DNA from: Candidatus Palauibacter polyketidifaciens
Lineage (GTDB): Bacteria > Gemmatimonadota > Gemmatimonadetes > Palauibacterales > Palauibacteraceae
Direction: 5' to 3'
DNA length: 44,409 bases
Assembly (NCBI RefSeq): GCF_947581785.1
Contig: NZ_CANPVO010000028.1
Coordinates: 1-44,409, forward strand
The notes under the pieces were generated by a model. It saw only the letters and a program-made list of their open reading frames with translations, was not told the origin of the DNA and searched no databases. Both the position numbers and the translations under genes were made by a program. Shown piece by piece: positions 30,664-39,260 of this stretch. Positions within the stretch are counted from its first letter, which is position 1. Each line of letters starts with the position of its first letter.

Positions 30664-33240
30664 GTGTACTCCGTGACCCGTTTCCGGAAGCTGCTCCCCG
30701 TTCTCCTCTTCCTCCTCAGCCCCGTTTCGATCCTGGCGCAGGACTCCGGGGGAGGACTCCCCTCAATCGAGGACAAGACGGCCTCGATGCGGGCCATCGA
30801 CGGCTTCATCCCCATGTATTGGGATGCCTCGAGCGGAAAACTGTGGCTTGAGATCGCGCGCTGGGACACGGACATCCTCCACGCGACGGGGCTCGCCTCG
30901 GGGCTGGGGTCGAACGACATCGGCCTCGACCGGGGGGCGCTCTCCGGCTCGCGCCTCGTGCGTTTCCACCGGGTCGGGCCGAAGGTGCTGCTGATCCAGC
31001 CGAACCTCGACTTCCGGGCGAGCAGCACGAACCCGCGCGAGGTGCAGGCGGTGACGGACGCATTCGCCCCGTCGACGCTGTGGGGCTTCACGGCGGCGGC
31101 CGAGACGGATGGCCGTGTGCTCGTGGACGCGACGGACTTCTTCGTGCGCGACATGATTAACTGGGCGCAGCGGCTGCGCCCCGGGACGTACCGGTTCGAC
31201 GCGGGCCGAAGCGCCGTACACCTGCCGATGACGATGGGGTTCCCGGAGAACACGGAGATCGAGGCGTCGCTCACCTTCGTCCGCCAGCCGGGGGGCGGGG
31301 GCGGCTTCGGCGGTTTCGGGGGCGGGGGCAGCGCGTTCGAGGGAGTCGGGAACGTGGCGGCGACCGGCGAGGCCGCCACGATCCGTCTCCATCACTCCTT
31401 CGTGCAACTGCCGGAGTTGGGGGAGTACACGCCCAGGGCCTTCGATCCCCGGTCCGGCTACGGAGCCATGAGCTTCGCGGACTACTCGGCCCCGCTGGGA
31501 GAGGATATGCAGCAGCGGTTCATCCGGCGCCACCGGCTCGAGAAGCGGGACCCGTCGGCGGCCATGAGCGAGCCGGTCGAGCCCATCGTCTACTACCTGG
31601 ACCCGGGGGCGCCGGAGCCGATCCGGACGGCGCTGCTCGAGGGGGCGCGGTGGTGGAACCAGGCGTTCGAGGCGGCCGGCTTCCGGGATGCGTATCGCGT
31701 GGAGATGCTCCCGGACGGCGTGAGTTCGCACGACGTGCGCTACAACGTGATCAACTGGGTGCACCGCTCGACGCGCGGCTGGAGCACGGGCGGTTCCGTC
31801 ATCGACCCGCGCACGGGCGAGATCCTCAAGGGGGTGGTGACGCTGGGTTCGCTCCGGTGGCGGCAGGACTACCTGATCGCCGAGGGTCTCCTCTCGCCCT
31901 ATGCCGACGGGGACGAAGCGCCGGCGGACCTGGCGGAGTGGGCGCTGGCGAGGATCCGGCAGCTCTCGGCGCACGAAGTGGGACACACGCTCGGCCTCAT
32001 CCACAACTACTATGACAGCCGGCTCGGCCGGATCTCGGTCATGGACTATCCTCACCCGCTCGTGACACTGGGTGACGCCGGAGAGCTCGACTATTCCGAG
32101 GTCTATGACGTGGACATCGGAGAGTGGGACAAGGTCGCGATCGTGTACGGGTACTCCGAATTCCCGGAGGGAGCGGACGAAGCCGCCGAGTTGCAGCGGA
32201 TCCTGGACGAGGCCTGGGACGAGGACGTCATCCTCTTCACGAACCAGGACATCAACATCCACGCGCGCGCCGACCAGTGGTCGAACGGGGTGGACGCGGC
32301 GGCGGAACTCGAGCGGATGATGGACGTGCGGCGGCACTCCCTGGACCGCTTCGGCGAGGGCGCGATCCGCGCCGGGCGGCCGATCGTTACGGTCGAGGAG
32401 GCGCTGGTCCCGCTGTACATGCACCACCGCTACCAGGTGGACGCGGCCGCCTCGCTGCTCGGAGGGCTGGAGTACGTCTACGCCTTCCGAGGGGACGGGC
32501 GGACGCCCGTGAAGCGCGTCGCCGGCGGGGCGCAGCGGGCGGCGCTCGGTGCGCTGGCCCGGACGATGCGGCCGGCGGAGTTGGAGATCCCCGCCGGTGT
32601 GCTTGACTTGCTGCCGCCCCGGCCACCGGGGTTCGGGCGCCACCGGGAGATGTTTCCCCGCTACACGGGGCCGGCCTTCGATGCAGTCACGCCAGCAGTC
32701 GTGGCGGCGGACCACACCGTGTCACGCGTCCTCGAACCGTCGCGGGCGGCGCGCCTCGTGCAGCAGCACGCGCTCGACCCGAGCCTGCCGGGCCTGAAGG
32801 AAGTGCTGACGACGCTGGTCGACGCCGTGCGCCCGGAGCCGAACGAGACGCCGTACCGCACGCAACTCCGCCTGGCCGCGTTCCGCGTGGTCGTGGATCG
32901 GATCATGGCCCTCGCGGACCAGGCGTCCATGCCGCACGTGCGCGCCATCGCGACGCGGAGCCTGACCGACATGCGGGCCGAGATGGCCGCGAACCCGCCG
33001 CCGGAGCGGGACGCCGCCTTCGCCGCGCTGGTCGACCGCGACATCGAGCGCTTCCTCGAGAAGCCCTCGGCGCCCTACGAGATGCCGGGGACGCCGAGCG
33101 CGCCGCCGGGCGCGCCGATCGGGGAACCCGCGATGGACTGGCTGGCGCGCGAGGCCTGGACCGCCGCCGGCCCCACCGGCTGGGCAGCACAGTGGCTCGG
33201 GACTGCGCCCGCCTGTTCGGCCGACCGGCAGAACTTCTGA
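30664..33240 (+). CDS. Large exported zinc metalloprotease (DUF5117/DUF4953 type)
   Basis: 858 residues from GTG 30664, 7 bases after AGGAGG. The signal peptide ends SPVSILAQ (26). A DUF5117-like N-terminal part (DGFIPMYWDASSGKLWLEIARWD, RLVRFHRVGPKVLLIQPNLDFRA) is followed by a Gly-rich loop (210-223). The catalytic domain has H437-E-V-G-H441 in SAHEVGHTLGLIHNYYDS, with the downstream Met-turn-like SVMDYPHP. The C-terminal ~350 residues are helical and match DUF4953. The family is frequent in Bacteroidota and Gemmatimonadota and is presumed to digest proteins outside the cytoplasm. Its neighbours are other exported hydrolases. Confidence 0.9.
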   Translation: MYSVTRFRKLLPVLLFLLSPVSILAQDSGGGLPSIEDKTASMRAIDGFIPMYWDASSGKLWLEIARWDTDILHATGLASGLGSNDIGLDRGALSGSRLVRFHRVGPKVLLIQPNLDFRASSTNPREVQAVTDAFAPSTLWGFTAAAETDGRVLVDATDFFVRDMINWAQRLRPGTYRFDAGRSAVHLPMTMGFPENTEIEASLTFVRQPGGGGGFGGFGGGGSAFEGVGNVAATGEAATIRLHHSFVQLPELGEYTPRAFDPRSGYGAMSFADYSAPLGEDMQQRFIRRHRLEKRDPSAAMSEPVEPIVYYLDPGAPEPIRTALLEGARWWNQAFEAAGFRDAYRVEMLPDGVSSHDVRYNVINWVHRSTRGWSTGGSVIDPRTGEILKGVVTLGSLRWRQDYLIAEGLLSPYADGDEAPADLAEWALARIRQLSAHEVGHTLGLIHNYYDSRLGRISVMDYPHPLVTLGDAGELDYSEVYDVDIGEWDKVAIVYGYSEFPEGADEAAELQRILDEAWDEDVILFTNQDINIHARADQWSNGVDAAAELERMMDVRRHSLDRFGEGAIRAGRPIVTVEEALVPLYMHHRYQVDAAASLLGGLEYVYAFRGDGRTPVKRVAGGAQRAALGALARTMRPAELEIPAGVLDLLPPRPPGFGRHREMFPRYTGPAFDAVTPAVVAADHTVSRVLEPSRAARLVQQHALDPSLPGLKEVLTTLVDAVRPEPNETPYRTQLRLAAFRVVVDRIMALADQASMPHVRAIATRSLTDMRAEMAANPPPERDAAFAALVDRDIERFLEKPSAPYEMPGTPSAPPGAPIGEPAMDWLAREAWTAAGPTGWAAQWLGTAPACSADRQNF

Positions 33241-33259
33241 AGGGAGTTCGCGGCGGGAG

Positions 33260-33277
33260 ACGTTCCCGCGGGAACGT
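33260..33277. terminator. Palindrome between convergent genes (possible bidirectional terminator)
   Basis: ACGTTCCCGCGGGAACGT is a perfect 18-base palindrome lying between the convergent metalloprotease and YfcC genes. There is no T tract on either side, so intrinsic termination would be weak. It could also be a protein-binding site. Confidence 0.35.
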
Positions 33278-33285
33278 GGTGAGCC

Positions 33286-34683
33286 TCAGCTGTAGCCGAT
33301 GGCGAGGGCGATGACGAGAGCGACCGCTCCGAGCGCCATCAGCATGAGGTAGCGCGGGATCACGAACCGCAGCCACGACTCGTAGCGGACGCCGCTCGCG
33401 GCCAGGATCGCCATCAGGGCGCCGTTGGTGGGCGTGATCAGTTCGCACAGCCCGGCCCCGTACTGGTAGGCCAGGATCGTGATCTGCCGCGAGAGCCCGA
33501 GCAGGTCGGAGAGCGGTACGAGGACGGGCAGCGTCAGCACGGCCTGTCCGCTCACGCTGGGCACGGCGAAGTGCAGTACGCCCTGCGCGGCCGACATTCC
33601 GATGGCCGAGAGCGCGAGCGGCAGGTCCGCGAGCGGGACGAACAGTCCGCGCACGATGGTGTCGATGATCCGCCCGTCATCCATGACCACGTAGATCGCG
33701 TTGGCGAAGCCGATAAGCAGCGCGGCGTATCCCATCGACCGGAACCCCTCGGCGTAGGCATGGGCCGTCCCGGTCACGCCGAGCCGGCCTATGATCCCCA
33801 CCACGACGCCCATGATGAAGAAGAGGGCCGACATGTGGTCGAACTCCCACTCCCACCGGAGCAGTCCCCACACGAGGACGACGAAGGTCGAGGCGACGAT
33901 CGCGAAGATGGTTACGTCCCTCCAGCCGAGTGCCCCATCCGGCTCCGAGACGTCCGTCGTCTCCTCTGCCTCGGGCCCCGCACGGGTACGCGCGGCATAC
34001 CGCATCGTCCACCAGATCCAGAGGCCGAGGGCGATGGCCAGGAACGCGAGACGGAACGCCCAGCCCGAAAGCAGCGCCACGTCGGACACCTTCTGGGCGA
34101 TTTGGACCTGGAACGGGTTGATGGGGCTGAAGGCCGACCCCACGAAGGCGGAGCCCGCGCTGACGGCCACCCCCACCATCGGAGAGTAGCCGAGCCGCTT
34201 GGTGAGCAGCATGAGCGCGGGAACGAGGGGGATGATCTCCTCCTGCATGTTCTCCGTCACGCCGCCCGCCGCAAAGGCGAGACAGACGACCGGGATCGCG
34301 AGGATCTCGCGGCCCTCGAGCCCCCGGACGAGCCAGGTCACGCCGCGCCGGAGCGCCCCCGTCGCATCGAACACGGCGAACGCCCCGCCGATGAGAAAGA
34401 TGAGGAACACGACATCGGCGCGGTCCGCCATCCCCCGCGGGATCGCAACGATCGCCTCGAAGGCGCCGATCCGGTTGGCTTCCACCTCGTGGAAGGTCCC
34501 CGGCACCACGACGCTGCGCCCCGTCACCGGATCGTCCCGCCGCTCGTACTCCCCCGCCGGCAGCACGTACGACAGCGCCGCAGCCGCCAGGATCGCGACC
34601 GTGAGCAGCGTCAGCGGATGCGGAAACCGCAGCCTTCGCACCCGTTGCCTCAGGCGCTCGCGAAACGTCCGTGATGTGGCCAT
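33286..34683 (-). CDS. YfcC/DcuC-superfamily membrane transporter
   Basis: 465 residues from ATG 34683; no strong Shine-Dalgarno. About 12 helices. YfcC-type features: FPHPLTLLTVAILAAAALSYVLPAGEY at the N-terminus, GGVTENMQEEIIPLVPALMLL, SAGSAFVGSAFSPINPFQVQIAQK, and late HFAVPSVSGQAVLTLPVLVPLSDL and QYGAGLCELITPTNGALMAIL. Members are proposed to carry C4-dicarboxylates, short-chain acids, arginine or peptides; specificity is not readable. It lies 199 bases downstream of the propeller gene on the same strand; that gap has no recognisable gene or strong terminator, so read-through is possible. Confidence 0.88.
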   Translation of the reverse strand: MATSRTFRERLRQRVRRLRFPHPLTLLTVAILAAAALSYVLPAGEYERRDDPVTGRSVVVPGTFHEVEANRIGAFEAIVAIPRGMADRADVVFLIFLIGGAFAVFDATGALRRGVTWLVRGLEGREILAIPVVCLAFAAGGVTENMQEEIIPLVPALMLLTKRLGYSPMVGVAVSAGSAFVGSAFSPINPFQVQIAQKVSDVALLSGWAFRLAFLAIALGLWIWWTMRYAARTRAGPEAEETTDVSEPDGALGWRDVTIFAIVASTFVVLVWGLLRWEWEFDHMSALFFIMGVVVGIIGRLGVTGTAHAYAEGFRSMGYAALLIGFANAIYVVMDDGRIIDTIVRGLFVPLADLPLALSAIGMSAAQGVLHFAVPSVSGQAVLTLPVLVPLSDLLGLSRQITILAYQYGAGLCELITPTNGALMAILAASGVRYESWLRFVIPRYLMLMALGAVALVIALAIGYS

Positions 34684-34882
34684 GAATGCTGAAGGTGCCT
34701 GCTACCCTCCCGATCTGACAATCCGAGGTACTGGTCGGCGTCCGGTTTCGCACGCGGTGCTGTTCCGGCTCGCAGCGGGGACGATCCGGCACGCCCTGGT
34801 TTTGGGGGAGCGAGGTTTGCCGGTCCCCTGCGTCCCTGCCCTCAGTGCGAACGCGTACAGCTCGGGACGCGCAAGCCGTCGG

Positions 34883-36172
34883 TCAGAAGGGACAGACCTC
34901 CCTGGTCGGCCGCATACCGGCCGCGCTCTCAAGGCGGAGGCGGAGCACGTAGCTCAAGCCCAGCGCGTCGCGGGCGATTCCGTGGATCACGCCTCCCGCG
35001 CCGAAATCGATGGGATCCACCATCTGGCCCCCAAACCGGACGGTTGCGATTCCCACTGACGAGGAAACATCGCCGCGGTACCGGCCGCAATTGTCGAACA
35101 GATCCCATACCCGATGGTCGCCCGGGTTATCGGGGTCGTCCGGAAAACGCAGCACCCAGAGCCAGCCCTCCGGCGACACGCTCAGACCCGCAATCAGGGG
35201 CTCGAACTCGGACTCGTCCGAGTCGTCGGGCGGAGGCTGGGGCGCGTCGCCCAGTTCGATCGTACGAACGGTGTCGCCGACGAATGTAATCTCGTGAAAG
35301 CGGTGTGCCGCTCTGTTCGCCGCCCACACCGTTTCACCGCCCGCGAACGCCCACGCGCGCCGCGGAATCGAGACCCTCACGATGCCGCCACGCGTGATGC
35401 GGCCCCCGCTCTCGCTTCTGCTCTGCATCGTGTTGGTGCTGATGCGGCTGTCGAGCAGAACGGAATCCCGGGGCACGAAGGGGCTCGGATGCTCCGGGTA
35501 CACCGGGAGGCGCACGCCGTAGGTTCGGCTGTGGGAGGTGGTCTCGTCCCCCGACCGCGTCCGGTCGCTGACGCGTACCTCCTGGTAGACGAAGCCCTGG
35601 TCGTCCGCGGCGACGATCTTGCTCCGGGGCGGGAGTTGGCCGCCTACGAGGAAACCTCCGGCGCGGCTGAGTTCGTTCCCGAGGGAATCGAAACTCAGCT
35701 GTTGCCGGCCATCGCCGATCCAGAGCCGGTTCGGCGGCTGGAACACAAGCGCCTGGCCGGAGGCCCAGTCCCGGTAGCGCACCTCGCCGGGCCCCTCGCC
35801 TCCGCGGGCCATGTTTCGCAGATGCCGGCCGTCGCGGTCGAAGACGCGAACCTCTTTCGAGCCCACATCCAGGACGTAGATGTTGCCTCGCTCGTCCACG
35901 GCGACATCGTGCACATCGCCGAAGACCTCGGGTCCGGTGCCATCGGCCTGGCCGAGCCGGAGTTCCTCGACCAGGCGCCATTCCTCGGGCCCCCCTCCCC
36001 GCGGCGGGGCGGAGTTGCGCACGAGGATGCGACCCCCATCGAGGGTCTCGACCGTCACCTCCTGCGGGGCGTGTGGCGCCTCCATGCCGAGAGCGGGCGC
36101 GGGGCCCGCTGCCGTCAGCAGGATCGCCGCCGTGGCTCGCGCCACCCGGCGGACTCCCGGCCGGCTCCTCAC
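34883..36172 (-). CDS. Exported six-bladed beta-propeller (NHL-like) protein
   Basis: 429 residues from GTG 36172, which overlaps the TGA of the upstream peptidase (GTGA). The start gives a good signal peptide (RSRPGVRRVARATAAILLTAAGPAPALG). Propeller repeats are visible: VHDVAVDERGNIYVLDVGSKEVRVFDRDGRHLRNMARGGEGPGE, then weaker blades such as ANRLWIGDGRQQLSFDSLG, and a C-terminal blade (IHGIARDALGLSYVLRLRL). This is the 6-bladed propeller family often found as many paralogues in Bacteroidota and Gemmatimonadota; ligand unknown. The coupling to an S9 peptidase suggests a shared substrate or complex. Confidence 0.8.
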   Translation of the reverse strand: MRSRPGVRRVARATAAILLTAAGPAPALGMEAPHAPQEVTVETLDGGRILVRNSAPPRGGGPEEWRLVEELRLGQADGTGPEVFGDVHDVAVDERGNIYVLDVGSKEVRVFDRDGRHLRNMARGGEGPGEVRYRDWASGQALVFQPPNRLWIGDGRQQLSFDSLGNELSRAGGFLVGGQLPPRSKIVAADDQGFVYQEVRVSDRTRSGDETTSHSRTYGVRLPVYPEHPSPFVPRDSVLLDSRISTNTMQSRSESGGRITRGGIVRVSIPRRAWAFAGGETVWAANRAAHRFHEITFVGDTVRTIELGDAPQPPPDDSDESEFEPLIAGLSVSPEGWLWVLRFPDDPDNPGDHRVWDLFDNCGRYRGDVSSSVGIATVRFGGQMVDPIDFGAGGVIHGIARDALGLSYVLRLRLESAAGMRPTREVCPF

Positions 36173-39100
36173 CCTCTCGAGCCGCGCTCGCTGGAGACGC
36201 CGCCCTGTTCGGAGACCGGCTTTCCGATGAGTTCGAGGCCGAGGTCGCGGCCCTTCACGACGGCCGGAACGCCTTCCTCCATCCAGCGCGGGGCCGGGGC
36301 GTCGATCAGGTAGTAGTCGAAGAACTGCTGCATGCGGATCGCCCAGTCCTCCTGGTTCGCCTGTCGCCCGAGACCGTGTCCCTCGCCGTTGTAGTTCAGC
36401 ATGAACACGGGCAGCCCCAGCCGGCGCATGGCGACGAACATCTCGATCCCCTGGTACCACGGCACCGCGCCGTCCTCGTCGTTGTGCAGCATGAGGAGCG
36501 GAGTCCGGATCTTGTCCGCGAAGAAGACGGGCGAGTTGTGGACGTAGCGGTCGCGTTCGTCCCAGAGCGTCCCGCCGATCCGGCTCTGCGTGCGCTCGTA
36601 CTGGAACATGCGGCTCATCCCGCTCTGCCAGCGGATGCCTCCGTAGGCGCTCGTCATGTTCGACACGGGCGCGCCGGCTTCAGCGGCGGCGAAGACGTTC
36701 GTCTTCGTGATCATGTAGGCGATCTGGTAGCCGCCCCAGGAGTGGCCCTGCACGCCGACCCGGTCCGGATCGATGAACCCCTGCGCGATGAGCGCCTGCA
36801 CGCCGGGCACGACGGCGTCGAGCGCGCTCTCGCCCGGATAGCCGATCTCGTACGGGATGTCGGGGACGAACACGACGTAGCCGCGGCTCGCGTAGAAGGA
36901 GAAGCGCACCGAAGCGCGGTTCGGCAGGGGCGGCTGATAACTATGCAGCCCGTCGGACATGCGCTCGTAGAAGTAGACCATGAGCGGATACTGCTGCGAG
37001 GGATCGAAGCCGTCCGGCTTGATCAGGATGCCGTCGAGCGGCGTGCGGTCGTTCGACATCCAGTGGACGAGTTCGGCGCTCCCCCAGCGGTACTCGTCCT
37101 GCTGCGGGTTCGCGTCGCTCAGTTTGCGCGCGTTCCCGAAATCCGCGTCACCGACCCACAGATCCGGAAACTCGACGAACGTCTGGCGCGTCCACACATG
37201 GCGCTCGGCGTCCTCGGCCTTCGCCGGCGACGCGTAACGCACGTCGCCCATGATCAGTTCCTCGATCCGGCCGGCCTCGTCGGTCCGACCGCGCGCGAAC
37301 CCGGACGCCTTCGTTCCCATGTCGAAGACCGAGAAGAGGACCTCGCCCTCCTCGATGCCCTCGCCGGCCCCGCCTCCGCCGAAGCCGCCGAACCCGAAGA
37401 AGTTGCCGCCGCCGCCCTCGGCCACGCGCTGCACGCGATAGCGTAGATCGGCCTCCCGCCCCTCGGTGAGACGCACGGCGGGGTCTTCGCCGCTCGGGTC
37501 GACGCGCCACACGTCGTTCCGGTCGTACACGAGCATGGCGGCATCGCCCTCGACCCACGTCGCGCCGCCATAGGGGGGCGGTCCCTGCGGGTGGTCGTCG
37601 AGTTCGTTGTAGAAGGCGACGGGAAGACTCCCGGTCAGGCTGCGCGCGGGTTCGGAGCCGTCCATCGGCGCGGCCTTCCAGTCCCGGTCCGTTTCGTCCC
37701 ACCAGTACGCGTACGTCCCCTCCGGCGAGAGGCTGGCGCCGCCGAAGCCGCGCACGCCTTCCACGATCATGCGGCGTTCGCCGGTCAGGACATCCACCGC
37801 GTAGGCGTCCTCGTATCGTCCATCCCACGAGATCTTCTGGCGGTGAGGCACATCGCTCGTGGCGAGAACGTAGTCGCTCGTGCCGGTCTCCGTGCGTGAC
37901 ACATCGGGGATGCTCGCCGTGCCCAACTGGACGACGGCGTCCCGGCCCTCGTGCTTCACGGCCAGGTAGGACCGGTTGCGCTCGCGGTTCGCCTGCACGA
38001 GTTGCATCGGCTGCAGGTACGGGTCGCGCCAGTTCCAGATGTCGAGCGTCACGCGATCCGCGTCGAGGATCTCCTCGTCGGGCTCGGGCTCGGGACGCGG
38101 CGCGGTGCCGAAGAAGAGACGGTCCCCGTCCTCGCTGAAGGAGACGGACCCGTTCTCGCTGATCCACCAGCCGGCGGGCACGCCGGCCGTCTCGTGGTCG
38201 GCCACCTTCTCCGCCGCCCCGCCGTCGGACCGGTAGAGCGCGAAGGACGGCTGGTCCATCTCCCACTCGTCCACATTGCTGAGGAAGGCGAAGCGTTCGC
38301 CCGATTCGTCGAAGGCCACCTGCTCATAGTGCCCCTCCCCGGCGAGCACCTCCACGCTCTCGCCGCTGGCGGGATCCACGAGATGGATCCCGTCCCCGCC
38401 CTCTTCCTCGGTCGAGGTCACGTAGGCGAGCCCGTTCCCGGCGTCGGCCACCGTGTAGGAAACGACATCGGCGTAGGCGTGCTCCGCCCCTGAATCGAGG
38501 TTCAGGAGCACGAGCGGCGTCCCGTCTTCCTTCTCATGCCGCTTCTCGTACTCCGCGGAGCGCTCCTCTTCCTCCTCCTCCGCTTCCTCCTCCTCTTCCT
38601 CGGCCTCTTCGGCCTCCTCCTCGGCCTCCTCCTCCTCGGCTTCCTCTTCTTCCTCCTCGGGAGTTTCGGAGAGGAGGTAGGCGACGAAGGCGCCCCCATC
38701 CGGCGGGACCCGGAAGGAATCGATCGGGCCGGCGCGCCGGACTCCGCCGTCATCTCCGGCGCCGTCCGCGAAGGCCTCGGCCAGGTTCACGACGGCGAGC
38801 GAGTCGCCGGGGAGATCGTCCCCGCGCTTCCCTTCGAGGCGCAGCGAGTCGACCACGGCCTTCACCGGCGGCACGCGGAAGGCGAGGTGCCGAGAGTCCC
38901 TCATGAAAGCGGGCGAGCGACCGCGGAAGCGGCGTTCCGCCGAGCCATCGCTGCGCGCGATCACGAGCGTGGGGTCGCCGTCCCAGGGCGTCAGGACGTA
39001 GGCGAGCCAGTCGCCATCCGCCGAGATCGTGCGGCCGCCGATGGAGTTCCAGCGGTAGGTGTCCTCGTGCTCGAGGCCCGGCTTGACCTGTTGGGCGGCC

Positions 39101-39210
39101 AGCACCTGGGGTGCGAGCAGGACACCGGGCGCGAGAAGGACGCCGGCAGCCAGCGAGAGCAGACGATGACGGTGAATCCGGGCAGGGGACGAACCAGAGA
39201 CGGGAGACAT
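36169..39210 (-). CDS. Exported S9-family prolyl oligopeptidase-like peptidase with poly-Glu insert
   Basis: 1013 residues from ATG 39210, 7 bases after AGGAG. Signal peptide about 16-39, ending QVLAAQ. A beta-propeller region (40-750) contains WNSIGGRTISADGDWLAYVL and many acidic blade strands. Within it lies a run of only Glu and Ala (185-216), and later a Gly/Phe-rich loop near GNFFGFGGFGGGG. The catalytic alpha/beta domain has S824 in GHSWGGYQ, D913 in NDEDGAVPWYQG and H945 in NGEGHGLGR. Expected to cut peptides in the periplasm or outside the cell. It lies 50 bases downstream of the amidohydrolase and overlaps the propeller gene. Confidence 0.93.
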   Translation of the reverse strand: MSPVSGSSPARIHRHRLLSLAAGVLLAPGVLLAPQVLAAQQVKPGLEHEDTYRWNSIGGRTISADGDWLAYVLTPWDGDPTLVIARSDGSAERRFRGRSPAFMRDSRHLAFRVPPVKAVVDSLRLEGKRGDDLPGDSLAVVNLAEAFADGAGDDGGVRRAGPIDSFRVPPDGGAFVAYLLSETPEEEEEEAEEEEAEEEAEEAEEEEEEAEEEEEERSAEYEKRHEKEDGTPLVLLNLDSGAEHAYADVVSYTVADAGNGLAYVTSTEEEGGDGIHLVDPASGESVEVLAGEGHYEQVAFDESGERFAFLSNVDEWEMDQPSFALYRSDGGAAEKVADHETAGVPAGWWISENGSVSFSEDGDRLFFGTAPRPEPEPDEEILDADRVTLDIWNWRDPYLQPMQLVQANRERNRSYLAVKHEGRDAVVQLGTASIPDVSRTETGTSDYVLATSDVPHRQKISWDGRYEDAYAVDVLTGERRMIVEGVRGFGGASLSPEGTYAYWWDETDRDWKAAPMDGSEPARSLTGSLPVAFYNELDDHPQGPPPYGGATWVEGDAAMLVYDRNDVWRVDPSGEDPAVRLTEGREADLRYRVQRVAEGGGGNFFGFGGFGGGGAGEGIEEGEVLFSVFDMGTKASGFARGRTDEAGRIEELIMGDVRYASPAKAEDAERHVWTRQTFVEFPDLWVGDADFGNARKLSDANPQQDEYRWGSAELVHWMSNDRTPLDGILIKPDGFDPSQQYPLMVYFYERMSDGLHSYQPPLPNRASVRFSFYASRGYVVFVPDIPYEIGYPGESALDAVVPGVQALIAQGFIDPDRVGVQGHSWGGYQIAYMITKTNVFAAAEAGAPVSNMTSAYGGIRWQSGMSRMFQYERTQSRIGGTLWDERDRYVHNSPVFFADKIRTPLLMLHNDEDGAVPWYQGIEMFVAMRRLGLPVFMLNYNGEGHGLGRQANQEDWAIRMQQFFDYYLIDAPAPRWMEEGVPAVVKGRDLGLELIGKPVSEQGGVSSERGSRG
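38563..38658 (-). repeat. Poly-glutamate/alanine coding tract in the S9 peptidase
   Basis: These 96 bases encode residues 185-216, 27 Glu and 5 Ala. The DNA is a near-pure run of CTC/TTC/GGC triplets on the plus strand. Triplet slippage probably built it; length may vary between strains. Confidence 0.9.
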
Positions 39211-39260
39211 CCGACTCTCCTGTTTCGAGGGATTTACGGGGTTCAACGCTTGAATAAACA

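Noticed and set aside
30763-32715. A 650-residue open frame antisense to the zinc metalloprotease
   Set aside because: The sense strand has HEVGH, a signal peptide and AGGAGG; the antisense frame shows low-complexity Arg/Pro/Val composition.
36173-36460. Upstream extension of the propeller gene
   Set aside because: It lies inside the S9 peptidase catalytic domain in another frame; GTG 36172 gives a signal peptide and a stop-start overlap.
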